The position numbers and the translations under genes were made by a program. A stretch of DNA of 64,000 nt, taken from Rubrobacter_A sp965214435 (lineage in GTDB: Bacteria; Actinomycetota; Rubrobacteria; Rubrobacterales; Rubrobacteraceae). The notes under the pieces are model-generated. The model was not told where the DNA came from. It worked only from the letters and a program-made list of their open reading frames with translations, and ran no database searches. Location: the NCBI GenBank assembly GCA_965214435.1, contig OZ243960.1, positions 744,001-808,000 of the forward strand, given 5' to 3'. Numbering within the stretch: the stretch's first letter is position 1; each line of letters opens with the position of its first letter. Positions 24,996 through 33,016 of the stretch are shown here, in pieces.

Positions 24996-25766
24996 TTATT
25001 GCGGAGAAACGATCACTTTACGGTGTTCGCCGTTACCCTCACTGCGCGTGGACACGCCAGCGTTCTCTTTTAAGTAGAGGTGGATAACCCGACGTTCGCT
25101 CGAACTCATTGGGGCGAGCTCTATAGCGCGTCCATCTCGGGCGGCACGACGGGCGGCCCGGTGGGCCATGCCTTCCAGGGCTTCTACCCGACGCTGCCGG
25201 TAGCCCTGTGAGTCGAGAACAATCTTCTTGACGAAATCTCGATCCTTGTAGGCAGAGACGTTGGTCAGATATTGGATCGCATCTATGGTTTCACCCTTCT
25301 GACCAATAAAAAGCCCCGTTTCCTCCAAGGCTACATCCACAGCAATTACTTCTCCCGCGTCATAAGCATCTACCCGAGCATCGAGCCCCATGTCCCGAGC
25401 TACCGTGTCGACAAAAGACTTTATATCCTCCAGCAACTCTTCGGGAGCTTCCTCGGCCTCCTCCTCACTTTCTACTGGCACTGCTGCACTGCCGACGGGT
25501 TCCGGGCTTTCTACCTCACCTTCATTTGGACTAGAGATGCTACTGGGCGAAGTTCCAGCGCTAGCCGCCTCGTCTTCTACGTTACCGCTCCGCTCCGCGG
25601 CACCTTGCACCTCGATCCTGGCGTCCCGCGCGCCGATACCTAGAAAGCCGCTGCCACCACTGTCCAAAATTTCGTAAACAAGTTGGTCTTGAGCCACGTT
25701 AAGAGTTGATGCAGCCTTCTCTACAGCTTCCTCGACTGTCGCCGCGTAGAATTCCTCTTTACTCAT
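24996..25766 (-). CDS. jag: Jag/KhpB (SpoIIIJ-associated) RNA-binding protein
   Basis: 256 residues. The Jag-N domain (VEEAVEKAASTLNVAQDQLV, GSGFLGIGARDARIEV) is followed by an acidic linker (about 75-125), then a KH domain with the LFIGQKGETIDAIQYLTN loop and a C-terminal R3H domain. KhpB/EloR-type proteins bind RNA and affect cell elongation and division. In actinobacteria and firmicutes the gene is paired with yidC. The start overlaps the yidC stop by 4 nt, so they are coupled. Confidence 0.95.
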   Translation of the reverse strand: MSKEEFYAATVEEAVEKAASTLNVAQDQLVYEILDSGGSGFLGIGARDARIEVQGAAERSGNVEDEAASAGTSPSSISSPNEGEVESPEPVGSAAVPVESEEEAEEAPEELLEDIKSFVDTVARDMGLDARVDAYDAGEVIAVDVALEETGLFIGQKGETIDAIQYLTNVSAYKDRDFVKKIVLDSQGYRQRRVEALEGMAHRAARRAARDGRAIELAPMSSSERRVIHLYLKENAGVSTRSEGNGEHRKVIVSPQ

Positions 25767-26623
25767 TTCTTCTTTTTTCTCCGCTTTCTCTTTGCCCGAG
25801 CTCCAGACTGCCCGTTCTGGGTGACACTAGAATTCTCTGGCTCCGGACGTTTATCTCGCTGTTTACCATTACCACCGGCAACAGCGGCGAAGCTGTTTTG
25901 CGCCTTGCCGTTGCCCGCTGCCACCGCTGGCTTCTTCCCCGGACCGAAGTTATAGATTACGAGGTTCTGAACCAGAGTGACTACATTAGAGGTGATCCAG
26001 TATACGAACATCCCCGCTGGGAACCAGTAAGTAAAGAAGATAAAGCCAACCGGCATGATCCTCATTATCCACCGCTGCTGCGGCTCCATACTCTTGTTCG
26101 TCACCTCCATGGAAGCGAGCATGGTAATAGCCGCGACCACGGGAAGGATATAGAAAGAGTCAGCGTTCGAGAGATTTCTAAACCACAGAATTCCACCCTC
26201 AGTAAAGCTTGGATGCGAAGCTTCCGTGGCGCCACCACCACCCAGAGCCCCTGAAAAGCCTCCGAAATCCTTAATAACGTAGAAAATACCGATGAAAATA
26301 GGGATTTGAACCAGGAGCGGCAGACAACCACCTAGAGGGTTGATCTTGCGCTCCGAGTAGAGAGCCATAGTTTCTTCTTGCTGTTTCTGGCGGTTATTCG
26401 GGAATTTAGCCTTGATCTTTTCCAGATCCGGCTTCAGCTCCTGCATGGACCGCATATTTCTAACCTGCTTTACGGTCAACGGAAATAGCACACTGCGTAC
26501 CACTATAGTTAAGAGGACTATGGCTAGCCACCACGGCAAACCTATAGTCAAATGAAAGTACTCTAGCGCCCCACCGAGCACAGTCGTTATGGGACTAAAA
26601 ATTCGACCAATAAACTCTATCAT
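25763..26623 (-). CDS. yidC: Membrane protein insertase YidC/OxaA
   Basis: 286 residues. It has the conserved Arg in the first core helix (TIVVRSVLFPLTVKQV), cytoplasmic hairpin KPDLEKIKAKFPNNRQKQQE, INPLGGCLPLLVQIPIFIGI and further membrane segments. It ends in a very basic tail (RAKRKRRKKKK) that could contact ribosomes. There is no large periplasmic domain, as usual for Gram-positive YidC. It inserts membrane proteins with or without SecYEG. It is preceded by yidD at 10 nt and overlaps jag by 4 nt. Confidence 0.96.
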   Translation of the reverse strand: MIEFIGRIFSPITTVLGGALEYFHLTIGLPWWLAIVLLTIVVRSVLFPLTVKQVRNMRSMQELKPDLEKIKAKFPNNRQKQQEETMALYSERKINPLGGCLPLLVQIPIFIGIFYVIKDFGGFSGALGGGGATEASHPSFTEGGILWFRNLSNADSFYILPVVAAITMLASMEVTNKSMEPQQRWIMRIMPVGFIFFTYWFPAGMFVYWITSNVVTLVQNLVIYNFGPGKKPAVAAGNGKAQNSFAAVAGGNGKQRDKRPEPENSSVTQNGQSGARAKRKRRKKKK

Positions 26624-26633
26624 CTCATCCTCT

Positions 26634-26858
26634 TCATCTTACGGGGTCAAAGCCTCCTTTAGAGAACGGGTTGCAACGTAAAAGCCGCCATCCACCCTTG
26701 ACCCCGCCTACGAGCAGACCATAGCGCTGGACAGCCTCCAGCGTATACTGCGAACACGTCGGCGTAAATCGGCATGATGGCGGTAGAAGAGGCGACAGAA
26801 ACCTCTGGTAAGCCCGGATAGCGCCGACCCCCAACTTCCGCGGAGATAGCTCACGCAT
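26634..26858 (-). CDS. yidD: Membrane protein insertion efficiency factor YidD
   Basis: 74 residues with the family signature: IRAYQRFLSPLLPPSCRFTP, TCSQYTLEAVQRYGLLVGG, then WRLLRCNPFSKGGFDPV. The three conserved Cys (in PSCRF, PTCSQY and LRCNP) and the amphipathic N-terminus are present. It assists YidC. The start overlaps rnpA by 8 nt and it lies 10 nt before yidC. Confidence 0.95.
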   Translation of the reverse strand: MRELSPRKLGVGAIRAYQRFLSPLLPPSCRFTPTCSQYTLEAVQRYGLLVGGVKGGWRLLRCNPFSKGGFDPVR

Positions 26859-27219
26859 CCTTCACACCCTGAACCGGTTCTCCATCCATGCCGAGTTTCC
26901 GCAGAGCGCGAGCAAACTCCTTATTTAACTCATCATAAGAAACGTGAGCAGCTTCCCGACGAGCCGACACCACAAAGTCGACATGACCGGTGATCGACAG
27001 CCGATGAGACTTGAAGATTTCTCTCAGCCGCCGCTTCACGGTATTTCGTACTACAGCCGAGCCAACCTTTCGGGACACAGATAGACCAAGTCTCGGTGTA
27101 TCCGCCTCGTTCGGAAAAGCGTGCACCGAAAACAGCTTACCTCTAAAGGTCGTACCTCGACGATAAACCTTATTAAACTGCGCTGACTCCGTGAGCCTGG
27201 TGAGACGGTGTGGCGGCAA
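26851..27219 (-). CDS. rnpA: Ribonuclease P protein component
   Basis: 122 residues with RNase P protein features: LTESAQFNKVYRRGTTFRGK at the N-terminus and the RNR signature as GSAVVRNTVKRRLREIFK. It pairs with the RNA subunit encoded at 40234-40656 to mature tRNA 5' ends. TTG start at 27219, 3 nt after the rpmH stop. The rpmH-rnpA-yidD-yidC-jag order is the conserved origin-flanking operon. Confidence 0.95.
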   Translation of the reverse strand: MPPHRLTRLTESAQFNKVYRRGTTFRGKLFSVHAFPNEADTPRLGLSVSRKVGSAVVRNTVKRRLREIFKSHRLSITGHVDFVVSARREAAHVSYDELNKEFARALRKLGMDGEPVQGVKDA

Positions 27220-27222
27220 GGA

Positions 27223-27357
27223 TTAGACAGCCAGCTTTTTACGGCCCTGGCGCCGGCGGGAAGCGATAATCCTACGACCCCCCACGGTACTCATCCGTTT
27301 GCGGAAACCATGGGTTTTAGCCCTTTTGCGGCGGTTAGGCTGGTAGGTGCGCTTCAT
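27223..27357 (-). CDS. rpmH: 50S ribosomal protein L34
   Basis: 44 residues read directly from the minus strand: MKRTYQPNRRKRAKTHGFRK, then RMSTVGGRRIIASRRRQGRK, then KLAV and stop. This is a textbook L34. ATG 27357 is preceded by CTGAGGAG. A sigma-70-type promoter lies about 50-80 nt upstream. First gene of the rpmH-rnpA-yidD-yidC-jag operon. Confidence 0.97.
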   Translation of the reverse strand: MKRTYQPNRRKRAKTHGFRKRMSTVGGRRIIASRRRQGRKKLAV

Positions 27358-27405
27358 ACAAACTCCTCAGTATTGGTTCAAGACCGCTAAAAAACAACTA
27401 AAAGG

Positions 27406-27435
27406 AGTATATCCGAAGACCCTTGCTACCTCCAA
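27406..27435 (-). promoter_or_regulatory. rpmH promoter
   Basis: On the minus strand, -35 TTGGAG (27435-27430), an 18-nt spacer and -10 TATACT (27411-27406). The start of transcription would be near 27399, leaving a leader of about 40 nt before the rpmH ATG. Confidence 0.6.
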
Positions 27436-27628
27436 CATGATCTTGACACACCGCCAACAGCACGAACCACGCCTAATACCCTATGTAAATTCGCTCAAAA
27501 ACACCTGCAAATCGCGCTCCAAACTCGCTCACCGTCACTATTTCGCAGATACGCACGACTCCTCTACATCATAGTAGTGGTCATCATCACGAGACATGTG
27601 GGCTCATTTCACGGCATTTTTCAAAAAG

Positions 27629-27661
27629 TTGTCCACAGGGTGTGGATAAGTTTGTGGATAA
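27629..27661. other. Left DnaA-box cluster (oriC part 1)
   Basis: Three boxes: TTGTCCACA (27629-27637, one mismatch), and TGTGGATAA twice in inverse orientation (27641-27649 and 27653-27661, exact). Spacing is 12 nt start to start. They lie 67 nt upstream of the -10 box of the ATPase-dnaA operon. Origin activity and DnaA autoregulation are both possible. Confidence 0.88.
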
Positions 27662-27727
27662 CTATCCTAATTGCCTGCAAAACCGTAGTTTTATATCTAA
27701 TGGTATAGCCTCCTGGTGAGGCATACG

Positions 27728-27733
27728 TATAAT
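27728..27733 (+). promoter_or_regulatory. -10 box of the ATPase-dnaA operon
   Basis: A perfect TATAAT. It covers the first ATG of the frame (27732), so that ATG cannot be the start if this is the -10 box. Transcription would begin about 27740, giving an almost leaderless mRNA starting at ATG 27744. No good -35 box is visible. Confidence 0.55.
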
Positions 27734-27743
27734 GCCTTGGGGG

Positions 27744-28553
27744 ATGATCTACTCAAGCCGGACACAAAGGGACGATGAGGCTGGTAATGTAGGAATCCGG
27801 ATTGCGGTGTACTCAGAGACTGGAGAGCCGGAAATCACGGAGGCTGCGGCGTCTAGCTACAGGTCGGGCAGCAGAAAGTTCTCGAAGCTGGTCGGGGAGA
27901 AGTTAAAAGAAATCCAGGGATTAGTGCCGGAGGAAGCTGTGCAGGAGGTCGTCGACAACCTAATCCACGCCGAGTATCAGGGAGTAGTGATCTCTATCCT
28001 CGATGCCGGTCGTAGCGTACGGGTTTCAGACAGGGGTCCCGGAGTCGAGAAAAAAGATAGCGCCTTCGAGTTTGGGTTCTCCGGCGCGTCGCCGACGGCT
28101 CTACCTGAGATTCGCGGCGTCGGAGCCGGTCTCGGGATCGCCCGCAGGGCGGCTGAGAGGGTAGGAGGCACCGTAACGCTGGAGGACAATATCGGCGGTG
28201 GTACGGTGGTGACGATCTCGGTACCGGCCGCAGACCAGGAAGGTCAGAAAACGGAGAACATGCCTGACAGCGTGGCGGTAGCTGCTCCCGTGCGGCGACG
28301 TTACCCGGACGCTGTACCGAGGCTGAATATTTCAGAGCGGCAAGAGAAGGTGCTCATTACGGTGCTGGAGTGCGGTGAGATAGGTCCTTCCACGGTCGCG
28401 GATAGGTTGGAGATCAGCGTCAGTACGGCTTACCGGGATCTTTCGATACTCGAAGAGCACGGGTTGTTGTCCGGCGGTGAGTCCGGTAAGCGGTCCGTCA
28501 GCCCGCTCGGTCGCGATTTCGTGGCCGCAATAGTGAGAACCTGGGTGCAGTAG
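27744..28553 (+). CDS. GHKL (HATPase_c) protein with C-terminal winged helix, inside oriC
   Basis: 269 residues from ATG 27744 (273 from ATG 27732, which lies in a TATAAT). The first 165 residues form a histidine-kinase-like ATPase: N-box EEAVQEVVDNLIHAEY with Glu and Asn, G1 box VSDRGPGV, G2 box RGVGAGLGIA, and GGGTVVTISVP at the end. There is no phosphorylatable His domain or membrane segment. A linker of about 30 residues leads to a winged-helix domain (ERQEKVLITVLECGEIGPST, then VADRLEISVSTAYRDLSILE). It therefore looks like an ATP-switched DNA-binding protein. It ends 2 nt before dnaA and sits between the two DnaA-box clusters. No function is known to me; control of dnaA or origin firing is inference. 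Confidence 0.88.
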   Translation: MIYSSRTQRDDEAGNVGIRIAVYSETGEPEITEAAASSYRSGSRKFSKLVGEKLKEIQGLVPEEAVQEVVDNLIHAEYQGVVISILDAGRSVRVSDRGPGVEKKDSAFEFGFSGASPTALPEIRGVGAGLGIARRAAERVGGTVTLEDNIGGGTVVTISVPAADQEGQKTENMPDSVAVAAPVRRRYPDAVPRLNISERQEKVLITVLECGEIGPSTVADRLEISVSTAYRDLSILEEHGLLSGGESGKRSVSPLGRDFVAAIVRTWVQ

Positions 28554-28555
28554 AG

Positions 28556-29914
28556 ATGGCCCGTTTGGTAGAAGAAGTGTGGACGGAAGTCCTGGATCAG
28601 GTCTCCGAGCATATAAACGCTCCGTCTCTGCGAGTGTGGTTTGAAGGGACCCAGCCGGTCGGACTGTACGAGGACCAACTGGAAATCTCCGTCCCGAACT
28701 CGTTCGCGAAAGAGTACATAGAAAGCCGCTTCAAGCCGCTTCTGGAGGAGGCACTCGACTCCGTGCTCAACCGGTCGGAGACGACCCTGGTCGTGAGCGT
28801 CGGCGAACCCGGTGGCCGCAGTGCCCTGGAGAGCGCTAACGGCGGCGCGCTGGACGGCGCGGAGTACGTCAGGAACGCGCGCAAGCCGCAACCCTTAAAG
28901 GCTAAATACACGTTCGATACGTTCGTGATCGGGGCCGGCAACCGTTTTGCGCACGCCGCCACGCTGGCCGTAGCCGAGACACCGGGAGTGGTTTACAACC
29001 CGCTTTTTATCTACGGAGGCGTCGGGCTCGGCAAGACTCACCTTCTACGAGCCGTCTCTCAGTACGTCGAGGACCAGAACCCGGGCATGACGGTCCGTTA
29101 CGTGACCTGCGAGCAGTTTACGAACGACTTTATAAACTCTATCCGGGAGAACGCGCCACTTAGCTTCCAGCGCCGCTACCGGGAAAACGACGTGCTGCTC
29201 ATAGACGACATACAGTTTCTGGAGAGGAAAGAGGGTATCCAGGAGGAATTCTTCCACACCTTCAACGCACTCTACGAGGAGAACAAGCAGATCGTCATCG
29301 CCTCCGACCGGCACCCGAAGTACATACAGACGCTGGAGAACCGGCTTATGAGCCGCTTTGAGTGGGGACTTGTCACCGACATCCAGCCGCCGGACCTTGA
29401 GACCCGCATCGCGATCCTCCGCAAAAAAGCCGACGCGGATAAGCTGGAGGTGGACGACGAGGTCCTGACGTTTATAGCCTCAAAAGTCTCGACCAACATT
29501 CGGGAACTCGAAGGCGCGCTGGTGCGCATCCTGGCCTACGCCTCCCTCTACGGCCGCAACCTCAGCGTCTCGCTGGCCGAAGAAGTATTGAAAGACATCC
29601 TGACCGACTCCGCTTACCGGGAGATACCGGTCGAGCTCATCCAGCACGAGGTCTGCCGCTACTTCGGCGTCTCGAAACCGGACCTTATCGGTACCAGCCG
29701 CAGCAGGCCCTTCGCCTATCCGCGCCAGGTCGCGATGTACCTCTGCCGCGAGCTGACCGACGAGTCGCTGCCAAAGATAGGTCGGGCGTTCGGAGGCCGG
29801 GACCACTCTACCGTCATGCACGCTACGGCCAAGATCTCCAACCTTATAAACAAGGACCGCGACGCCTTTAACCAGATACACGAGATCACTTACCACATCA
29901 AAAGCAAACAGTAG
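28556..29914 (+). CDS. dnaA: Chromosomal replication initiator DnaA
   Basis: 452 residues. Domain I (LVEEVWTEVLDQVSEHI) comes first, then a short domain II. The AAA+ domain has Walker A GGVGLGKTH, Walker B LLIDDIQFLE and the sensor region. Domain IV carries the DnaA-box-binding signature GGRDHSTVMHA. ATP-DnaA binds TTATCCACA boxes and opens the origin. Its boxes lie on both sides (27629-27661 and 30003-30380). The ATG is 2 nt after the ATPase/wHTH stop without a strong Shine-Dalgarno, which suggests translational coupling. The GC content is high, unlike the neighbouring AT-rich origin. Confidence 0.98.
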   Translation: MARLVEEVWTEVLDQVSEHINAPSLRVWFEGTQPVGLYEDQLEISVPNSFAKEYIESRFKPLLEEALDSVLNRSETTLVVSVGEPGGRSALESANGGALDGAEYVRNARKPQPLKAKYTFDTFVIGAGNRFAHAATLAVAETPGVVYNPLFIYGGVGLGKTHLLRAVSQYVEDQNPGMTVRYVTCEQFTNDFINSIRENAPLSFQRRYRENDVLLIDDIQFLERKEGIQEEFFHTFNALYEENKQIVIASDRHPKYIQTLENRLMSRFEWGLVTDIQPPDLETRIAILRKKADADKLEVDDEVLTFIASKVSTNIRELEGALVRILAYASLYGRNLSVSLAEEVLKDILTDSAYREIPVELIQHEVCRYFGVSKPDLIGTSRSRPFAYPRQVAMYLCRELTDESLPKIGRAFGGRDHSTVMHATAKISNLINKDRDAFNQIHEITYHIKSKQ

Positions 29915-30002
29915 TTCAATGACGGACTACCGCTTTTACACTAAAACCCCTTCCCTCCAGGGGGGTAACATTGTAACGAATGTTAGTCGCCTGCTCTATG
30001 AG

Positions 30003-30380
30003 TTATCCACAGAACGAAAATCGACCTGTGGATAACTTGTGGATAAGTTTTGCGGGTCTCTGCAAACTTCCCGAGTTATCCACAAAAATTGGGGATAAGT
30101 GCGGGAATCTGTGGATAAACTTTTGTTACGTGCAAGTTATCCACAGTTTTGGGGGTGGTTGTGGATAGAAACCTGTGGATAAACCTGTGGATAAGAGGGG
30201 TAAAACCTGTGGATAAGCCTGTGGATAGTTTTGTGGATAACTCGCGCCTGTGGATAAGTCGGGAGTTATCCACAATTTGTCCACAGGTTTTCGTAGGTTA
30301 TCCACAATTTTGTCCACAGGCCGTGTGGAGAGTTTTCGGCGCAGGAATAAGGTTTTTGGCGAGTTATCCACATATCCACA
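30003..30380. other. Main oriC: about 20 DnaA boxes
   Basis: Fourteen exact TTATCCACA boxes start at 30003, 30027, 30038, 30076, 30110, 30137, 30174, 30186, 30208, 30232, 30249, 30266, 30298 and 30364. Six one-mismatch boxes start at 30090, 30160, 30220, 30277, 30310 and 30372. Boxes from 30160 to 30249 all point left and those from 30266 to 30372 all point right. Several are exactly 12 nt apart. This fills most of the 538-nt dnaA-dnaN gap and is the main replication origin. Confidence 0.97.
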
Positions 30381-30384
30381 GGAC

Positions 30385-30432
30385 CTATTACTACTACTAC
30401 GATAATAAATTAAGGTTTTAAATAGTACTAGT
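30385..30432 (+). other. DnaA-trio element and AT-rich unwinding region
   Basis: After the last two right-pointing boxes and a GGAC spacer come CTA TTA CTA CTA CTA (30385-30399). Read 3' to 5' on the other strand this is GAT AAT GAT GAT GAT, matching the DnaA-trio consensus. An AT-rich run follows (CGATAATAAATTAAGG, then TTTTAAATAGTACTAG) just before dnaN. The order box-GC spacer-trio-AT region equals the basal unwinding system described in Bacillus subtilis. Confidence 0.85.
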
Positions 30433-30452
30433 AGGCTGAGAGGGAGGATTCT

Positions 30453-31613
30453 ATGAGGGTAGTTTGTAACAAAGATACTTTCGGTAAGAAGTTAGCTCTA
30501 GCGTCTCGGGGAGTCTCGGCGCGTTCCACCATTCAGTTGCTCGGGGGGATACTGCTGGAGGCGGATGAGTCCGGGGGGGCGGTACGTTTGTCGTCGACCG
30601 ACATGGACCTTTCAATCCAGACTTCTTCGCCGGCGGAGGTCGAGGAGGGGGGACGGGTTGTAATACCGGCCAGGATCTTTAACGACATCGTGCGGTCTTT
30701 GCCGGGTGGAGAGCTCGAGCTCGAGTACGAGGCTGCTGAGGGGGCGGTAAAGCTTTCGGCGGGCCGGAATGAGTACCGGATCCGGGCGTACGCTGCGGAC
30801 GACTTTCCGCAGTTGCCGGGGTTCGATAGCGAGGGAGCCTTTACGATATCCGGCGAGGTGCTGGTAGATACCGTCGAGAAAGTGTCGCGGTCTTACTCGC
30901 GGGACGAGACGCGGCCGGTCCTGACCGGAATCCTCATCAGCTTCGAGGAGTCACGGGTCAGGATGGTTACCACGGACTCCTACCGGCTCTCGATCAAGGA
31001 GACCGAGCTTGCGACCACCATCGCCGACTCCGGACCCAAAGAGGCGATCATCCCGGCCCGCGCCATGCAGGAGGTCGGGCGTATCTTCTCCGGCTCCGAT
31101 GAGGAGAACGTTGACGTTGGGCTATCGGAGAACCAGGCGCTATTCCGCATCGGGGACGTGTTGTTGGGTTCCCGCCTGATCGACGGCAACTTCCCCGAAT
31201 ACCGGAGGCTCTTGCCGAACGTGTTCGAGCGGGAGATCTCCGTTTCCCGGGAGGACCTGATCGGCACCCTCCGCCGGGTAAACCTGTTTGCCCAGCGCCA
31301 GACGCCGCCGGTTCCCGTTAGCCTGTTTTTCTCCGAGGGCTCTGTCGAGGTACTGGTGCGCAGTCAGGAGATAGGCGAGGCCCGGGAGAGGCTCGCCTCT
31401 GACAGCGAGGACGAGTTCCGGATCTCCTTCAACCCCGGCTACCTGCTCGACGGCGTCTCGTCCGTGGACACCGAGAAGGTCGTCTTCAAGCTGAACGAGT
31501 CTCTAAAGCCCGGCCTCATAGTGCCCGGCAGGGATGAGGAGAACGGGAACGACAAAGAGGAGATGGACTTTTTGTACCTGATCATGCCGATGCGCGACCC
31601 TTCCCAGGGCTAG
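30453..31613 (+). CDS. dnaN: DNA polymerase III beta clamp
   Basis: 386 residues, the three-domain sliding clamp. Recognisable are MRVVCNKDTFGKKLALASRG at the start, EYRIRAYAADDFPQLP, the YSRDETRPVLTGI interdomain segment, TTDSYRLSIKE and the C-terminal LIMPMR. It tethers polymerase III and other replication factors to DNA. GGGAGGA at 30441-30447 precedes the ATG. It is directly downstream of the unwinding region of oriC and upstream of the S4 protein and recF. Confidence 0.98.
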   Translation: MRVVCNKDTFGKKLALASRGVSARSTIQLLGGILLEADESGGAVRLSSTDMDLSIQTSSPAEVEEGGRVVIPARIFNDIVRSLPGGELELEYEAAEGAVKLSAGRNEYRIRAYAADDFPQLPGFDSEGAFTISGEVLVDTVEKVSRSYSRDETRPVLTGILISFEESRVRMVTTDSYRLSIKETELATTIADSGPKEAIIPARAMQEVGRIFSGSDEENVDVGLSENQALFRIGDVLLGSRLIDGNFPEYRRLLPNVFEREISVSREDLIGTLRRVNLFAQRQTPPVPVSLFFSEGSVEVLVRSQEIGEARERLASDSEDEFRISFNPGYLLDGVSSVDTEKVVFKLNESLKPGLIVPGRDEENGNDKEEMDFLYLIMPMRDPSQG

Positions 31614-31626
31614 GGGCCGGGATACC

Positions 31627-31848
31627 GTGGAGCCGGTAGAGGTGCCCGCAGGTCTGACGCTGGGGCAGGCGCTGAAAACCGCGAGCCTCGTCGGGACCGG
31701 CGGCGAAGCGAAGGTTCTGATACAAGCCGGAGACGTCCTGGTAAACGGCGAGGTCGAGATCCGGCGCGGACGCCGCCTGGCTTCAGGGGACGTGGTCGAG
31801 ATCCTGCTGGAAGACGAGGTCGTTACCGAACGCCTGGAGGTCCGTTGA
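31627..31848 (+). CDS. S4-domain RNA-binding protein (YaaA-like)
   Basis: 73 residues. A short S4 RNA-binding fold with LGQALKTASLVGTGGEAKVL, then IQAGDVLVNGEVEIRRGRRL and SGDVVEILLE. It is the small protein found between dnaN and recF in many Gram-positives (YaaA in Bacillus). GTG start at 31627. It overlaps recF by 4 nt (TTGA). The RNA target is unknown. Confidence 0.9.
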   Translation: MEPVEVPAGLTLGQALKTASLVGTGGEAKVLIQAGDVLVNGEVEIRRGRRLASGDVVEILLEDEVVTERLEVR

Positions 31849-32972
31849 CGGCCTACCTCCGGGCGCTCCGCGTGGTGAACTTCCGCAACTACGCCGACTC
31901 GACCGTCCTGCTCGCACCAGGGCTGAACGTCGTCGTCGGGGATAACGCCCAGGGTAAGACGAACCTGCTGGAAGCCATCTCCTTTGCCGTTACGGGCTCT
32001 ACACCCCGCACCGCCAACGACTCCGAGGTGGTCCGCTGGGAGCAAGACTTTGCCCGGACGGAGGTCCGCGTCGCCCTCGATGACTACCGGGACGAACGCC
32101 GGGTATCCATCGGCTACGCCCCCGGTCAGAAAAAGCGCCTCACCGTGGACGGCGCTCCAGCCGGGTCCCTGGCAAGCTACGCCGCCGGCGGAGCCGGTGT
32201 CCGGGCCGTCCACTTCTTCCCCGACGACATCCGGATCGTCAAGGGCGCGCCCGCCGACCGCCGGGAGTACCTCGACGCCCTCCTGTCCTCCCTCCGGCCG
32301 GCCTATTCCCGGGCCGCCTCCGACTACGCGAAAGCCGTCTCCCAGCGCAACCAGCTCCTGCGGCGCATCCGGGACGGTTTCTCCTCCGAAAAGACCCTCT
32401 CGACCTGGGACCGCAAGGTCGTCGAACTCGGCACGGCAGTCCTCGAAGGCCGGGCGAGAGCCATAAAGCCCCTCGCCGGCTTCTTTGAAAGCTCTGTAAG
32501 GGCTCTGTACGGCCCTGAGAAGGCCGCGGTACGTTATAGGAGTACCGCGACACCGGAAGACTACGCGGAGGCGCTGAGAGAGGCGCGTGGTGCGGATATC
32601 GAGCGGGGTACGACCTCGGTCGGGCCGCACCGGGACGACCTTGAAGTCTTGCTCGGTGGGATCGACCTGACGACCTACGGCTCCCAGGGTCAGCAGCGGC
32701 TCGCGACGCTGGCGCTGAAGTTCGCCGCCCGGGATTACGTTCGCCAGGAGACGGGTGAGGACCCGATACTGCTCTTCGACGACGTGATGAGCGAGCTGGA
32801 CGAGCGCCGCCGGGAGTATCTATCCGAATACTTTCTGGAAAGCACCCAGGCCGTCATCTCCACGACCAACCTCGAGTACTTCGGGGAAGAGGTCTTGCGG
32901 AGGGCCCGAACCGTCCGGATATCCGCCGGATCCATATTGGATACCGTGGAGAGCGCACCGAGGTCCGAGTAA
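31845..32972 (+). CDS. recF: DNA replication and repair protein RecF
   Basis: 375 residues. The N-terminal RALRVVNFRNYADSTVLLAP precedes Walker A GDNAQGKTNLLEA. The ABC-type signature region is SQGQQRLATLALKFA and Walker B is ILLFDDVMSELDERR. RecF loads RecA at single-strand gaps with RecO and RecR. The TTG start at 31845 overlaps the S4 gene stop (TTGA), implying coupled translation. A separate promoter follows for gyrB. Confidence 0.96.
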   Translation: MTAYLRALRVVNFRNYADSTVLLAPGLNVVVGDNAQGKTNLLEAISFAVTGSTPRTANDSEVVRWEQDFARTEVRVALDDYRDERRVSIGYAPGQKKRLTVDGAPAGSLASYAAGGAGVRAVHFFPDDIRIVKGAPADRREYLDALLSSLRPAYSRAASDYAKAVSQRNQLLRRIRDGFSSEKTLSTWDRKVVELGTAVLEGRARAIKPLAGFFESSVRALYGPEKAAVRYRSTATPEDYAEALREARGADIERGTTSVGPHRDDLEVLLGGIDLTTYGSQGQQRLATLALKFAARDYVRQETGEDPILLFDDVMSELDERRREYLSEYFLESTQAVISTTNLEYFGEEVLRRARTVRISAGSILDTVESAPRSE

Positions 32973-33016
32973 GCCGCAAAAGGCTTATCTAAGCATCAAA
33001 ACGCTGGTTTCAGCCG

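Larger units (their letters stand above)
27358..27743. other. rpmH / dnaA-operon intergenic region (left part of oriC)
   Basis: A 386-nt gene-free stretch, AT-rich relative to its surroundings. It holds the leftward rpmH promoter (27406-27435), three DnaA boxes at 27629-27661 and the rightward promoter of the ATPase-dnaA operon. The middle (27440-27620) shows no clear feature. Confidence 0.75.

Noticed and set aside
29967..29984. Inverted repeat AACATT-N6-AATGTT after dnaA
   Set aside because: Only 6-bp arms with an AT-rich stem and no U-run; too weak to call a terminator or operator.
30003..30380. CRISPR-like array
   Set aside because: The repeated unit is the 9-bp DnaA box in both orientations with irregular spacing, not a CRISPR repeat-spacer pattern, and no cas genes are near.
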